NCBI RefSeq assembly: GCF_048572895.1
Contig: NZ_CP183878.1
Coordinates: 2,480,001-2,544,000, forward strand
Direction: 5' to 3'
DNA length: 64,000 nt
Source: Psychrobacillus sp048572895
GTDB lineage: Bacteria > Bacillota > Bacilli > Bacillales_A > Planococcaceae
Shown: positions 7,308 through 15,758 of the stretch, piece after piece
Layout of the letters: each line of letters opens with the position of its first letter
Numbering within the stretch: position 1 is the stretch's first letter
The notes under the pieces: model-generated
What the model saw: the letters and a program-made list of their open reading frames with translations, nothing else
The model's database searches: none
What the model was told of the DNA's origin: nothing
Translations under genes and position numbers: made by a program

Positions 7308-9098
7308 TTATTCAGAAGACAACATATTTTTCTGAAAATGACTTATTATTATATCCGCCTGCTTACTCGGTAATCCCGCCGTTATTAATTCCTCTTTACT
7401 AGCAGCTTGTATTTTCTTTAAGGAACCAAAATGCTTTAATAACAACTTTTTCCGTTGAGGTCCTATACCTTCAATACCATCTAGAGAAGATGCTATAGTA
7501 TGCTTTCCTCGCTGTTGTCTATGAAACGTTATAGCAAAACGATGGACTTCATCCTGAATACGTTGTAGCAAATAAAAACCTTCACTTGTACGCTTCATCG
7601 GTATTAGTTCCAAAGGATCTCCGTAAATAAGCTGGGAAGTTTGGTGCTTACCATCCTTTGCAAGACCTGCAATTGGAATATCAAGCCCTAGTTCATCTTC
7701 TATAATTTCTCGAGCAGCTTCAATTTGTCCTTTTCCACCATCAATAATTACCAAATCAGGTAGTGGCAAGTTTTCTTTAAGTACACGAGTATATCTTCTT
7801 CGCACAACTTCTCGCATTGCTCCGTAATCATCATGCTTAGCTGCTGTTTTTGTTTTATATTTACGATAATCCTTCTTACTGGATCTTCCATCAATAAAAA
7901 CAACCATTGCAGATACAGCATCAGTCCCATGAATATGCGAGTTATCAAAAGCTTCAATACGCATTGGCGGTGCAATCCCCATCGAATCTCCAAGTTGCTC
8001 TACTGCTCCAATAGTCCGTTCCTCTTGTCTTTCGATTAAATGGAATTTCTCCGAAAGTGCTATTTTAGCATTTTTTTCTGCTAATTCTACTAAGTTTTTC
8101 TTCGTGCCTCTTTGCGGAACGAAAACCTTCATTTCTATAAGCTGTGAAGCCAAGTCGATATCAGTACTTAAAGGAACATAAATTTCTTTCGGTTTAATAT
8201 GCTCTGACTTCGCATAAAATTGACCTAAAAATGTGATAAACTCCTCTTCCGGATCACGGAAAATAGGAAACAACGAAACGTCTCTTTCTATTAGCTTCCC
8301 TTGTCGTATAAAGAATACTTGCACGCACATCCAGCCTTTATCTACATGGAAACCAAATATATCCCTGCTGGTGAAATCATTCATCGTCATCTTTTGTTTT
8401 TCCATTACTTGTTCAATATGTGAAATTTGATCGCGATACTCTTTTGCTCGTTCAAATTCAAGTGCTTCTGCAGCTGAATTCATTTTCGCAACCAATTCTT
8501 TTTTTACTTGCGTATGCCCACCATTCAAGAAACTAATAATTTCATGAATGATTGTTTCATAGGCATTCTCCTCTACTTTTTTCACACAAGGAGCTAAACA
8601 TTGCCCCATATGATAGTAAAGACAAACTCTGTTAGGCATTTTTTGACATTTTCGAAGTGGATACAAACGATCTAGAAGTTTTTTCGTTTCATGTGCTGCA
8701 TGAGAATTTGGGTATGGTCCAAAGTATTTGCCTTTATCTTTTTTTACCTGTCTTGTAATGATCAGTCGGGGATCTTTTTCGGCAGTAATTTTAATATATG
8801 GATACGTTTTATCATCTTTTAACATAATATTATATTTTGGATCATGCTTTTTAATAAGATGGAGCTCTAGTATTAAAGCTTCCAGCTCAGATGAAGTGAC
8901 GATATATTCAAAGTCAACAATTTCTTGTACTAATCGGAGCGTTTTTCCATCGTGAGCCCCTTTGAAATAAGAGCGCACCCGATTTTTTAATATCTTTGCT
9001 TTGCCGACGTAGATAATAGTACCTTGTCGGTCTTTCATTAAATAGCATCCTGGCTCATCTGGTAGGATGGCACATTTTTGTTCGATCAAATCATTCAT
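7308..9098 (-). CDS. uvrC: Excinuclease ABC subunit C
   Basis: UvrC (596 residues) makes both incisions in nucleotide excision repair with UvrA and UvrB. Domains in order: the GIY-YIG nuclease (GCYLMKD...IIYVGKAK, residues 17-35) for the 3' cut, the UVR motif that contacts UvrB (about 200-232), the RNase H-like endonuclease domain (IEAFDNSHIHG, VIIDGGKGQ) for the 5' cut, and a C-terminal helix-hairpin-helix pair (DGIEGIGPQRKKLLLKHFGS). The length is normal. The start follows GGTGAT, directly after the trxA terminator, so it either relies on readthrough or has a promoter inside trxA. Confidence 0.96.
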   Translation of the reverse strand: MNDLIEQKCAILPDEPGCYLMKDRQGTIIYVGKAKILKNRVRSYFKGAHDGKTLRLVQEIVDFEYIVTSSELEALILELHLIKKHDPKYNIMLKDDKTYPYIKITAEKDPRLIITRQVKKDKGKYFGPYPNSHAAHETKKLLDRLYPLRKCQKMPNRVCLYYHMGQCLAPCVKKVEENAYETIIHEIISFLNGGHTQVKKELVAKMNSAAEALEFERAKEYRDQISHIEQVMEKQKMTMNDFTSRDIFGFHVDKGWMCVQVFFIRQGKLIERDVSLFPIFRDPEEEFITFLGQFYAKSEHIKPKEIYVPLSTDIDLASQLIEMKVFVPQRGTKKNLVELAEKNAKIALSEKFHLIERQEERTIGAVEQLGDSMGIAPPMRIEAFDNSHIHGTDAVSAMVVFIDGRSSKKDYRKYKTKTAAKHDDYGAMREVVRRRYTRVLKENLPLPDLVIIDGGKGQIEAAREIIEDELGLDIPIAGLAKDGKHQTSQLIYGDPLELIPMKRTSEGFYLLQRIQDEVHRFAITFHRQQRGKHTIASSLDGIEGIGPQRKKLLLKHFGSLKKIQAASKEELITAGLPSKQADIIISHFQKNMLSSE

Positions 9099-9111
9099 AT
9101 TATCACCTGTT

Positions 9112-9142
9112 TAAAAAAACCAGGCACTGTGCAGCACCCGGT
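9112..9142 (-). terminator. Terminator of trxA
   Basis: On the minus strand ACCGGGTGCTG pairs with CAGTGCCTGGT completely if G-U pairs are allowed, followed by seven T. The wobble pairs work only in the minus-strand RNA, which fixes the direction. Confidence 0.8.
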
Positions 9143-9148
9143 TTTGTA

Positions 9149-9463
9149 TTATGCGTTTTTTTCTACGAATTGTACTAATGCTTCTTTTGGTTGGAATCCT
9201 ACTGCTTTATCAACAGGTTTCCCATCTTTAAATAATACTAATGTCGGGATAGACATAATACCGAATTGACTTGCAGTCGCTTGATTTTCATCAACGTCTA
9301 CTTTTACGATTTTAACTTTGTCGCTCATTTCAGCGTCCATTTCTTCTAATACAGGAGCAATCATTTTACAAGGTCCGCACCATGTTGCCCAAAAATCTAC
9401 TAATACTAATCCTTCTTCTATTTCAGTGTTAAAAGTTTGATCTGTTCCGTGAACTATTGCCAT
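9149..9463 (-). CDS. trxA: Thioredoxin
   Basis: The cytoplasmic thiol-disulfide reductant has 104 residues and the active site WCGPCK (Cys29, Cys32), plus the cis-proline segment MSIPTLVLFKDG. The length and sequence are those of the essential housekeeping thioredoxin of Bacillales. AAAGGAGGA is a strong ribosome binding site. A TATAAT -10 lies at 9496-9501 and a terminator follows, so it is probably a single-gene unit between etfA and uvrC as in B. subtilis. Confidence 0.97.
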   Translation of the reverse strand: MAIVHGTDQTFNTEIEEGLVLVDFWATWCGPCKMIAPVLEEMDAEMSDKVKIVKVDVDENQATASQFGIMSIPTLVLFKDGKPVDKAVGFQPKEALVQFVEKNA

Positions 9464-9495
9464 ATTAAAATTCCTCCTTTATCTACTATGTATTG

Positions 9496-9501
9496 ATTAT
9501 A
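9496..9501 (-). promoter_or_regulatory. -10 box of trxA
   Basis: TATAAT on the minus strand, 33 nt ahead of the start codon. The matching -35 (TAGATG at 17-nt spacing) is weak. Confidence 0.5.
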
Positions 9502-9553
9502 ACAGACAGAAATATCTACATCTACATATTAGCTTGAAATCGAAAAATCGGAC

Positions 9554-9705
9554 AAAAAGACGCCCCGTACTTTAAATTCAAAACCTGTTTTTATCGTTTT
9601 AGAAGGGCTTTAGTCAGACGTTTTACTATATTATTATCCCGTTGACCCAAGGCTCGACCTCGCCCGCAGAAAGCGTCCACATGAAACGGAAATCAGTTGT
9701 GTCAT
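9554..9705 (+). repeat. Interspersed repeat R1 copy c (internally deleted)
   Basis: It keeps the R1 head (TTCAAAACCTGTTTTTATCG, GGGCTTTAGTCAGACG) and joins it directly to the R1 tail (CCCGCAGAAAGCGTCC, GAAACGGAAATCAG). About 600 bp of the full element, including the apical hairpin, are missing. Confidence 0.7.
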
Positions 9706-9757
9706 TATTTCTAAATTTGTAACAATATATTCTTAGCTTGATAATCCATAGTTATGC

Positions 9758-9796
9758 AAAAAAGAAAGCTGTCCAAAATTCATTCTTGGACAGCCT
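9758..9796 (-). terminator. Terminator of the fadR-fadB-etfB-etfA operon
   Basis: On the minus strand AGGCTGTCCAA pairs with TTGGACAGCT, followed by a T-rich run. It lies just after the etfA stop. Confidence 0.8.
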
Positions 9797-9806
9797 CCTC
9801 CAATTA

Positions 9807-10784
9807 TTAAGCGTTTACTTTAAGTTTTTTGAACTCTTCTGTAAGCATTGGAATTACTTCGAACAAGTCTCCAACAATACCGTAGTCCGCTACTTTGAAA
9901 ATATTTGCTTCTGGATCTTTGTTTATGGCAACAATTATTTTCGAGTTAGACATACCAGCTAAATGCTGAATCGCTCCAGAAATACCTGCTGCGATATAAA
10001 GGTCTGGGGTTACCACTTTACCGGTTTGCCCAATTTGTAATGAATAATCACAATAGTCGGCGTCACAAGCTCCACGAGAGGCTCCAACCGCTCCACCAAG
10101 TACATCCGCAAGCTCTTTTAAAGGTGCGAAACCTTCCTCACTCTTAACTCCACGACCACCAGCAATTACAACTTTTGCCTCTGATAAATCTACGCCTTCT
10201 GTAGATTTACGAACTACTTCTTTAATAATTGTACGAAGGTTTGTAATATCTACTGACAAGGAAGAAACGTCCGCCGATTTACTGTCATCTTTTGTAAGTG
10301 GTGCAATATTGTTAGGTCGTATTGTGATAAATTCAATACCATCCTTCACTTTAACTTTTTCAAAAGCTTTACCCGAATAGATCGGACGGATAAATACAGC
10401 CGCATCGCCTTCACCTTCTATAGAAGTTACGTCTGATACCAAACCAATTTGCAGCTTACTTGCAATTTTGGGAGATAAATCTTTCCCTAGTGCTGTATGA
10501 CCAAATACGATTGCTTCCGGCTGTTCTTGATCAATTACAGCTAATAACGCTTGACCAAAACCATCTGAAGTATATTGTTTTAAATGTGGATGTTCCACAG
10601 TGATTACTCGATCTGCACCATATTTTCCAAGCTCAGTAGCTAGTTCTCCCACTGAATCTCCTAATAGAACACTAACAACTTCTCCACCACTAGAAATTTG
10701 TTTAGCTGCGGCGATAGCTTCATAGGATACGTTACGAAGAGCACCTTCACGTGCCTCTCCTAATACTAATACTTTTTTTGACAT
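9807..10784 (-). CDS. etfA: Electron transfer flavoprotein alpha subunit
   Basis: EtfA (325 residues) holds the FAD that accepts electrons from acyl-CoA dehydrogenases and passes them to the quinone pool. The C-terminal FAD domain is complete: the GGRGVKS segment, then GAVGASRGACDADYC, GISGAIQHLAGM and NKDPEANIFKVADYGIVGD. It follows etfB with a 52-nt gap and AGGAGG, and it is the last gene of the fatty-acid oxidation operon. Confidence 0.95.
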   Translation of the reverse strand: MSKKVLVLGEAREGALRNVSYEAIAAAKQISSGGEVVSVLLGDSVGELATELGKYGADRVITVEHPHLKQYTSDGFGQALLAVIDQEQPEAIVFGHTALGKDLSPKIASKLQIGLVSDVTSIEGEGDAAVFIRPIYSGKAFEKVKVKDGIEFITIRPNNIAPLTKDDSKSADVSSLSVDITNLRTIIKEVVRKSTEGVDLSEAKVVIAGGRGVKSEEGFAPLKELADVLGGAVGASRGACDADYCDYSLQIGQTGKVVTPDLYIAAGISGAIQHLAGMSNSKIIVAINKDPEANIFKVADYGIVGDLFEVIPMLTEEFKKLKVNA

Positions 10785-10836
10785 GACTTTTTCCTCCTAA
10801 TTTTAAGATTAATTCCAATCAAATTTGCCGAAAAAG

Positions 10837-11610
10837 TTAAACGACTTTCGCTTCCGAGTGAAGTAGATGAACTAACTCTTTAACTTGATCAGCTAGCTCG
10901 CCTTCTAATACTTTTCCAGCTTCCTTTTTAGGAGGTAAATAAATTTCAATTGTTTCTGTTTTTGCTTCTACATCATCTTCATCAATATTTAAATCATCTA
11001 ACTCTACTTCTTCCAAAGGCTTTTTCTTCGCCTTCATAATTCCTGGAAGGGATGGATAACGTGGTTCATTTAGTCCTTGCTGAGCAGTAACCAATAATGG
11101 CAATGAAGTTTCTAATACTTCCGTATCTCCTTCAACATCACGCTTGATTGTCACGGTTGTGCCATTAATCTCTAAGCTAGTAATAGTAGTTACATAGTTA
11201 ATGCCTAAGCTTTCAGCAACTCGTGGCCCTACTTGTCCAGATCCACCATCAATCGCTACATTACCTGCTAATATTAAATCTGGATTTTTATCCTTTAAGT
11301 ATTCAGAAATGATATGTGCAGCAGTAAATTGATCCAGCTCTTCTACATCATCTTCAATATTAATAAGGACTGCTTTATCTGCGCCCATTGCTAATGCTGT
11401 ACGAAGTTGTTTCTCAGCGTCTTCTCCACCCATTGTAAGAACTGTTACTTCTCCGCCTTGCGCATCTCGAACTTGAATTGCTTCTTCAATAGCATACTCA
11501 TCATAAGGATTAATAATGAATTCTGCCCCATCTTCTTGAATTTTCCCCCCGCTTACAACGATCTTCTCTTCAGTATCAAATGTACGTTTTACTAAAACAT
11601 AAATATTCAT
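10837..11610 (-). CDS. etfB: Electron transfer flavoprotein beta subunit
   Basis: EtfB (257 residues) is the AMP-containing partner of EtfA and docks onto acyl-CoA dehydrogenases. Motifs include VKRTFDTEEKIV at the start, NPYDEYAIEEA, the AMP-binding region DLILAGNVAIDGGSGQVGP and the recognition loop GLNEPRYPSLPGIMKAKKKP. The length is normal. AGGAT upstream is a weak ribosome binding site. Operon position is between fadB and etfA. Confidence 0.95.
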   Translation of the reverse strand: MNIYVLVKRTFDTEEKIVVSGGKIQEDGAEFIINPYDEYAIEEAIQVRDAQGGEVTVLTMGGEDAEKQLRTALAMGADKAVLINIEDDVEELDQFTAAHIISEYLKDKNPDLILAGNVAIDGGSGQVGPRVAESLGINYVTTITSLEINGTTVTIKRDVEGDTEVLETSLPLLVTAQQGLNEPRYPSLPGIMKAKKKPLEEVELDDLNIDEDDVEAKTETIEIYLPPKKEAGKVLEGELADQVKELVHLLHSEAKVV

Positions 11611-11635
11611 TTAGATATCCTCCCAATGTAAATTA

Positions 11636-12409
11636 TTATTTACCTTTAAATACAGGTTCTCTTTTTTCAATAAATGCAGAAATGCCTTCTTTTGCATCCT
11701 CTGAAACAAATACAGTTCCAAAAGCATTTGCCTCTGCCTTAACACCTTCATGATATGAAACTGGTTTAGAGTACTGAAGCATTGCCAATGCAGTTTTTAC
11801 AGCTATCGGACTTTTCTTCGCAATTTTAACTGCAAGCTTATTGGCCTGTTCAAATAGATCTTCTTCCGCATATGCGTGATTAGCAAGACCTAACTGAGCT
11901 GCCTCTTTTCCGCTAATCGGATCACTTGTTAATAGCATTTCTGCCGCTTTTGCAAATCCTACATAACGGGGCAGACGCTGCGTACCAGCAAAACCTGGTA
12001 TTAAGCCTAGCTGTAGCTCCGGTAGCCCAAGTTTGGCATTCTCTGATACAAGTCGAATATGACAACTCATCGCAAGTTCAAGTCCCCCACCTAGTGCAGC
12101 ACCATGAATTGCAGCAATTACAGGTTTCGAGAAAGTTTCTACTCTTTCGAAAATTGTTTGTCCACTTGCTGCAAGCTCCGAGAATGCTGCTCCAGATGTA
12201 ATGGAGGTAAACTCTTTGATATCTGCTCCTGCTGAGAAAAATCTACCTTCTCCTTTTAGCAAGATCACCCGAACAGCATCATCATTTTCTACTGCATCTA
12301 GCAACTCATTTACTTCTAAAATAACTCCTCTCGCCAAAGCATTTGCTGGTGGACGATTTAGTGTTACAGTTGCTACACCCTCTTCAATAGTCCATGACAG
12401 AAATTCCAT
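11636..12409 (-). CDS. fadB: Enoyl-CoA hydratase (beta-oxidation)
   Basis: A crotonase-family enzyme (257 residues) that hydrates trans-2-enoyl-CoA in fatty acid degradation. The oxyanion-hole segments GEGRFFSAGADIKEF (about 50-65) and AAIHGAALGGGLELAMSC (about 97-114), and the ELQLGLIPGFAGTQRLPR stretch carrying the second catalytic glutamate, are all intact. AAAGGGAG precedes the start. It lies between fadR and etfB as in the B. subtilis lcfA-fadR-fadB-etfB-etfA operon and should be derepressed when FadR binds acyl-CoA. Confidence 0.92.
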   Translation of the reverse strand: MEFLSWTIEEGVATVTLNRPPANALARGVILEVNELLDAVENDDAVRVILLKGEGRFFSAGADIKEFTSITSGAAFSELAASGQTIFERVETFSKPVIAAIHGAALGGGLELAMSCHIRLVSENAKLGLPELQLGLIPGFAGTQRLPRYVGFAKAAEMLLTSDPISGKEAAQLGLANHAYAEEDLFEQANKLAVKIAKKSPIAVKTALAMLQYSKPVSYHEGVKAEANAFGTVFVSEDAKEGISAFIEKREPVFKGK

Positions 12410-12425
12410 TTTCCCACTCCCTTTG

Positions 12426-13007
12426 TTAACCTTTTACCCCATTTAACAATAGACGATGTACTTTACCTGTTAGATCAACTAAATCATATTTATGTTCGTT
12501 CATGACCCAAGTAGTAGTCGTCTCATCAATTGTACCAAAAACCATCTGTCTTGCTAAGCGAATATCGATCGAATGTTCAAATTCCCCTTGTTCGATCCCT
12601 TCTTTTAAGATGGTATCTAATAACACTAAATAATTTCTTAAAACTGCATTAATTCGTAATCGCAATGCTAAATTGGCTTGTCTTAATTCTAACTGCGTGA
12701 CCGTTGCTAAATGGTGATCGCTCGATAGCACCATAAAATGATTCTCAATCATTTTATATAGCTTTTCTGAGGAACTAATGTCCTGTTGAATTATTTCCTT
12801 TAAATTTTCTGCAAATATTTCCATTTTTTCTTCAAAAACTGAAACTAAAATTTCTTCTTTGTTTTTAAAATATAAATAAATTGTGCCGTCAGCTACTCCC
12901 GCCTGTTTGGCTATTTTAGAAACCTGGGACTGATGATATCCATTTTCAGCGATTACGATAATTGCCGCGTCAATGATTTGCTTATATTTTGGTTTGTCCT
13001 TTTTCAA
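12426..13007 (-). CDS. fadR: TetR-family repressor of fatty acid degradation
   Basis: A 193-residue TetR-family regulator. The N-terminal helix-turn-helix (YKQIIDAAIIVIAENG, then VSKIAKQAGVADGTIYLYF, about residues 8-45) is typical, and the C-terminal part is the acyl-CoA-sensing domain. Synteny and a matching operator in its own promoter support FadR. The start is TTG. Its transcript has a leader of about 240 nt that contains repeat R3b, which is unusual for a repressor gene. Confidence 0.88.
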   Translation of the reverse strand: MKKDKPKYKQIIDAAIIVIAENGYHQSQVSKIAKQAGVADGTIYLYFKNKEEILVSVFEEKMEIFAENLKEIIQQDISSSEKLYKMIENHFMVLSSDHHLATVTQLELRQANLALRLRINAVLRNYLVLLDTILKEGIEQGEFEHSIDIRLARQMVFGTIDETTTTWVMNEHKYDLVDLTGKVHRLLLNGVKG

Positions 13008-13023
13008 TATGAATTCACCACCA

Positions 13024-13215
13024 ATTAATCAATTACCCCATAAGGTAATTGCGTTCAGACTTTGAATGGAGGCCTACGTGATACAGGTCAGGTAGCCATT
13101 GTCGCACAGAGGCAACGTACTTAAGCTATCATCCTTTTAGAAAACTTCCTTCAAAATCTGTTACATCTGCCGAAGACTTAAACTTTTTTTAGCTTATGTT
13201 ATAGTCCTGGCTGAA
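13024..13215. repeat. Interspersed repeat R3 copy b in the fadR leader
   Basis: Shares with R3a and R3c the order TAATTGCGTTCAGACTTTGAA, then CTTCAAAATCTGTTACATC, GCCGAAGACTTAAAC and a GGCTGAATAAA end. An R4-like module (about 13096-13133) is inserted in the middle. It separates the FadR operator and promoter from the fadR start. Confidence 0.6.
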
Positions 13216-13227
13216 TAAAAAAAAATA

Positions 13228-13245
13228 TGAATGATGATTCATTCA
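13228..13245 (-). promoter_or_regulatory. FadR operator of the fadR operon
   Basis: TGAATGATGATTCATTCA has both TGAATGA and TCATTCA half-sites of the Bacillus FadR consensus. It starts about 8 bp downstream of the -10 box, where a bound repressor would block initiation. Confidence 0.8.
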
Positions 13246-13252
13246 TATTTTT

Positions 13253-13281
13253 ATATTATATTTAATTTTATTGGTTGTCAA
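13253..13281 (-). promoter_or_regulatory. SigA promoter of fadR-fadB-etfB-etfA
   Basis: TTGACA at 13276-13281 (minus). The -10 is TAATAT at 17-nt spacing (13253-13258), overlapping a TATAAT at 15-nt spacing (13255-13260). It starts 8 bp past the lcfA stop codon. Confidence 0.7.
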
Positions 13282-13288
13282 TAATCAA

Positions 13289-14983
13289 TTAACTTTGTAC
13301 TACTTGTTTTTGTTTCGCTTTTTCTTCCTCTATTAATGTTCTTCTCAAAATTTTACCTACAGCCGTCTTCGGAAGTTCTGCTCTAAATTCATAGATTCTT
13401 GGTACTTTAAATGCTGCCAAGTTTTCACGACAAAAAGTATTTAACTCATCTTCTGTCACGGATGCTCCTTCTTTAACTACTACAAATGCTTTCACTGTTT
13501 CTCCTCTATATGGATCTGGAACTCCAGCAACAACGCATTCTTGAATTGCGGGATGTTCATATAGCACTTCTTCCACATCTCTAGGGTAAATATTATAGCC
13601 TCCAGCAATGATTAAATCTTTTTTGCGATCTACCACATAAAAGTAACCGCTTTCATCCATATACCCTAAATCGCCAGTTAAAAACCAGCCATCACGCATA
13701 GTCATTTCCGTATCCTCTGGTCGATTCCAATACCCTTTCATAACTTGAGGTCCTTTAACTGCAATTTCTCCAATTTCTCCAAAAGGTAATGGTGTCGTGG
13801 AGTCAACTGCAAAAATCGATGCTTCTGTATCCGGCCAAGGAATACCTACCGATCCTTTAACCCGATCCTCCAAATAAATCAAATTCGCATGTGTTACTGG
13901 AGAGGTTTCGGTTAAGCCATAGCCCTCTACTAATCTACCACCTGTAACTTTCTCAAAGTTTTCTTGTACCTCTAATGGTAATGGAGCGGACCCACTTAAA
14001 CAAGCTACAATCGAAGATAAATCATACTTTTGGATATCTGGATGATTTAATAATCCTATATAAATCGTTGGTGCTCCTGGGAAAATAGTTGGTTTTTGCT
14101 TATCTATCGTTTTTAATGCAGTTTCCACATCAAACTTAGGTAACAATACCATTCTATTACCTAGCATAACAGAAAATATTAAAACCGTAGTCATTCCATA
14201 CACATGAAAGAATGGGAGAACCCCTAATATAGTTTCTTCGCCTTCTTTGCATTTGTAGTTCCATGCTGTACACATAGTAGTGTTAGATACTAAGTTTTTA
14301 TGGGTAAGCATAACCCCTTTTGGAAATCCTGTTGTACCGCCTGTATATTGTAAAAGTGCAATATCCTCTTCAAAATCAAAAGCCATACTGATCGGTTCAG
14401 CTTTTCCAACCTTCATGATCTCCGGAAATAAGTGATTCATCCCTCGATGCTCTACTTTAACACTAAATCCATATTGTTTCTTTTGAATAAAAGGATAAAC
14501 AAGATTTTTAGGAAATGGTAAATAATCCTTAATACCAGTAACGATAACATTCTCTAGATCTGTATCTTTTAAAATTTTTGTAACCCGTGGATATAATATA
14601 TCCATTGCTAAAATAACTTTAGCTCCTGAGTCCTTCATTTGATATGCAATTTCTCTTTCTGTATAAAGAGGATTTGTTTGAACAACAATAGCTCCAGCAT
14701 ATAATGCGCCGTAGTACCCAATTACCCCTTGCGGACAGTTTGGTAGCATAATTGCTACTCTGTCTCCCTTTTGAATACCAATCGATTGTAAATAGTTAGC
14801 AAATTTCAATGATGACTCGTAAAGCTCTTTGTATGATACATCTCTCCCCATGAAATGTATGGCAATCTTTGCCGGAAATTTTTTATACGCTCTTGTTAAA
14901 TACTCTTGAACAGGAATATGTTCATAATCGAGCGTATGCGGAATTTCTGGTGGATATTGTGCTAACCACGGCTTTTCTGTCAT
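13289..14983 (-). CDS. lcfA: Long-chain-fatty-acid-CoA ligase
   Basis: An ANL-superfamily acyl-CoA synthetase (564 residues) that activates fatty acids with ATP and CoA for beta-oxidation. Landmarks: the P-loop YTGGTTGFPKGVMLTH (about 216-231), GYGLTETSP, the hinge and Asp motif TGDLGYMDESGYFYVVDRKK with GGYNIYP after it, and the catalytic lysine in PKTAVGKILRR near the end. It has its own promoter overlapped by a FadR-like box, and the fadR operon has a separate promoter directly downstream, so the two units are uncoupled but probably co-regulated. Confidence 0.93.
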   Translation of the reverse strand: MTEKPWLAQYPPEIPHTLDYEHIPVQEYLTRAYKKFPAKIAIHFMGRDVSYKELYESSLKFANYLQSIGIQKGDRVAIMLPNCPQGVIGYYGALYAGAIVVQTNPLYTEREIAYQMKDSGAKVILAMDILYPRVTKILKDTDLENVIVTGIKDYLPFPKNLVYPFIQKKQYGFSVKVEHRGMNHLFPEIMKVGKAEPISMAFDFEEDIALLQYTGGTTGFPKGVMLTHKNLVSNTTMCTAWNYKCKEGEETILGVLPFFHVYGMTTVLIFSVMLGNRMVLLPKFDVETALKTIDKQKPTIFPGAPTIYIGLLNHPDIQKYDLSSIVACLSGSAPLPLEVQENFEKVTGGRLVEGYGLTETSPVTHANLIYLEDRVKGSVGIPWPDTEASIFAVDSTTPLPFGEIGEIAVKGPQVMKGYWNRPEDTEMTMRDGWFLTGDLGYMDESGYFYVVDRKKDLIIAGGYNIYPRDVEEVLYEHPAIQECVVAGVPDPYRGETVKAFVVVKEGASVTEDELNTFCRENLAAFKVPRIYEFRAELPKTAVGKILRRTLIEEEKAKQKQVVQS

Positions 14984-15028
14984 TTGAATGCCCCCTTTGT
15001 TTATAATAGCGTGAATATTCCTATTTTA

Positions 15029-15060
15029 ATTATAGAGAAAAATGAATGACAATTCAATTC
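15029..15060 (-). promoter_or_regulatory. lcfA promoter with overlapping FadR-like box
   Basis: TTGAAT (-35, 15052-15057), 17-nt spacer and TATAAT (-10, 15029-15034) on the minus strand. The degenerate FadR palindrome TGAATGACAATTCAATTC occupies 15043-15060, covering the -35 and part of the spacer. Confidence 0.65.
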
Positions 15061-15099
15061 TTTAATAAAAAGAGTTTTTTAAGTTTACTAGCAAGAAAT

Positions 15100-15157
15100 A
15101 AAAAAACTGCAACGTTTACTTCTTCATCATTAAGATAAAAAGTGCTACATTGCAGTC
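15100..15157 (-). terminator. Terminator after the polX-mutS2-yshE unit
   Basis: ACTGCAA and TTGCAGT arms, followed by seven T on the minus strand. The loop is long (about 37 nt), which lowers confidence. Confidence 0.5.
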
Positions 15158-15183
15158 TACAAATACGCTATTAACTTATTGTA

Positions 15184-15264
15184 TTAATTTATAACGATAT
15201 ATATTATACCTACTAAGACAAATAGTAGGCCCACAGCCAATAAAATTTTCGACAATTTTTCCAT
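15184..15264 (-). CDS. Small single-helix membrane peptide (26 aa)
   Basis: An unrecognised 26-residue open frame: MEKLSKIL, then LAVGLLFVLVGIIYIV ending in IN. It has a two-lysine N-terminus followed by one hydrophobic helix. AGGAG lies 8 nt ahead of the ATG and overlaps the stop codon region of yshE, so it looks translationally coupled to that membrane protein. It ends before the terminator at 15100-15157. No family can be assigned; it might be a small partner of YshE. Confidence 0.5.
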   Translation of the reverse strand: MEKLSKILLAVGLLFVLVGIIYIVIN

Positions 15265-15275
15265 TATAACCGCTC

Positions 15276-15689
15276 CTAAGAAATACTTGCACCAATAACA
15301 AATGATAAACCGACTGAAATAACTAGTGAAATAAACCCAATTGAACGATTATCCTTTTCGATTTCATTATCAACATTAAAGGTTGGAGTTAAAAATTCAA
15401 ATAACAAGTATGCAATAATTAGTAATGTAAATCCAAATAAGCCCCAACCAATCATTTCAAATAAAGTATTATGTTGTTCAATAGAATATCTAAAAATATT
15501 ACATACACCAAAAATTTTCCCACCAGTAGCAAGTGCAACTGCTACATTACCTTTTCTTATTTCTTCCCAATTTTTATATTTCGTAACTATTTCAAAAATA
15601 ACCATCGAAACGAGCAAACATAGAATAACAACGCTAAAATAACCTGCAGACTCTACGAGTGGGTTTGACCAGAAACTGGATAGAAGCAT
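15276..15689 (-). CDS. yshE: DUF350 family membrane protein
   Basis: A 137-residue membrane protein of the DUF350 (YjfL/UPF0719) type with four predicted helices (residues about 14-34, 50-68, 79-98 and 118-136). The GNVAVALATGGKIFGVC segment is the conserved glycine-rich motif of the family. The same neighbour lies beside mutS2 in B. subtilis. It follows mutS2 by 69 nt. Function is unknown. Confidence 0.8.
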   Translation of the reverse strand: MLLSSFWSNPLVESAGYFSVVILCLLVSMVIFEIVTKYKNWEEIRKGNVAVALATGGKIFGVCNIFRYSIEQHNTLFEMIGWGLFGFTLLIIAYLLFEFLTPTFNVDNEIEKDNRSIGFISLVISVGLSFVIGASIS

Positions 15690-15758
15690 GCTTAAAAACC
15701 CCTTTTAACTTTTCCTTCTATACGGAGATTCCGATAAAAAGTTTCATTATTTATAAAT

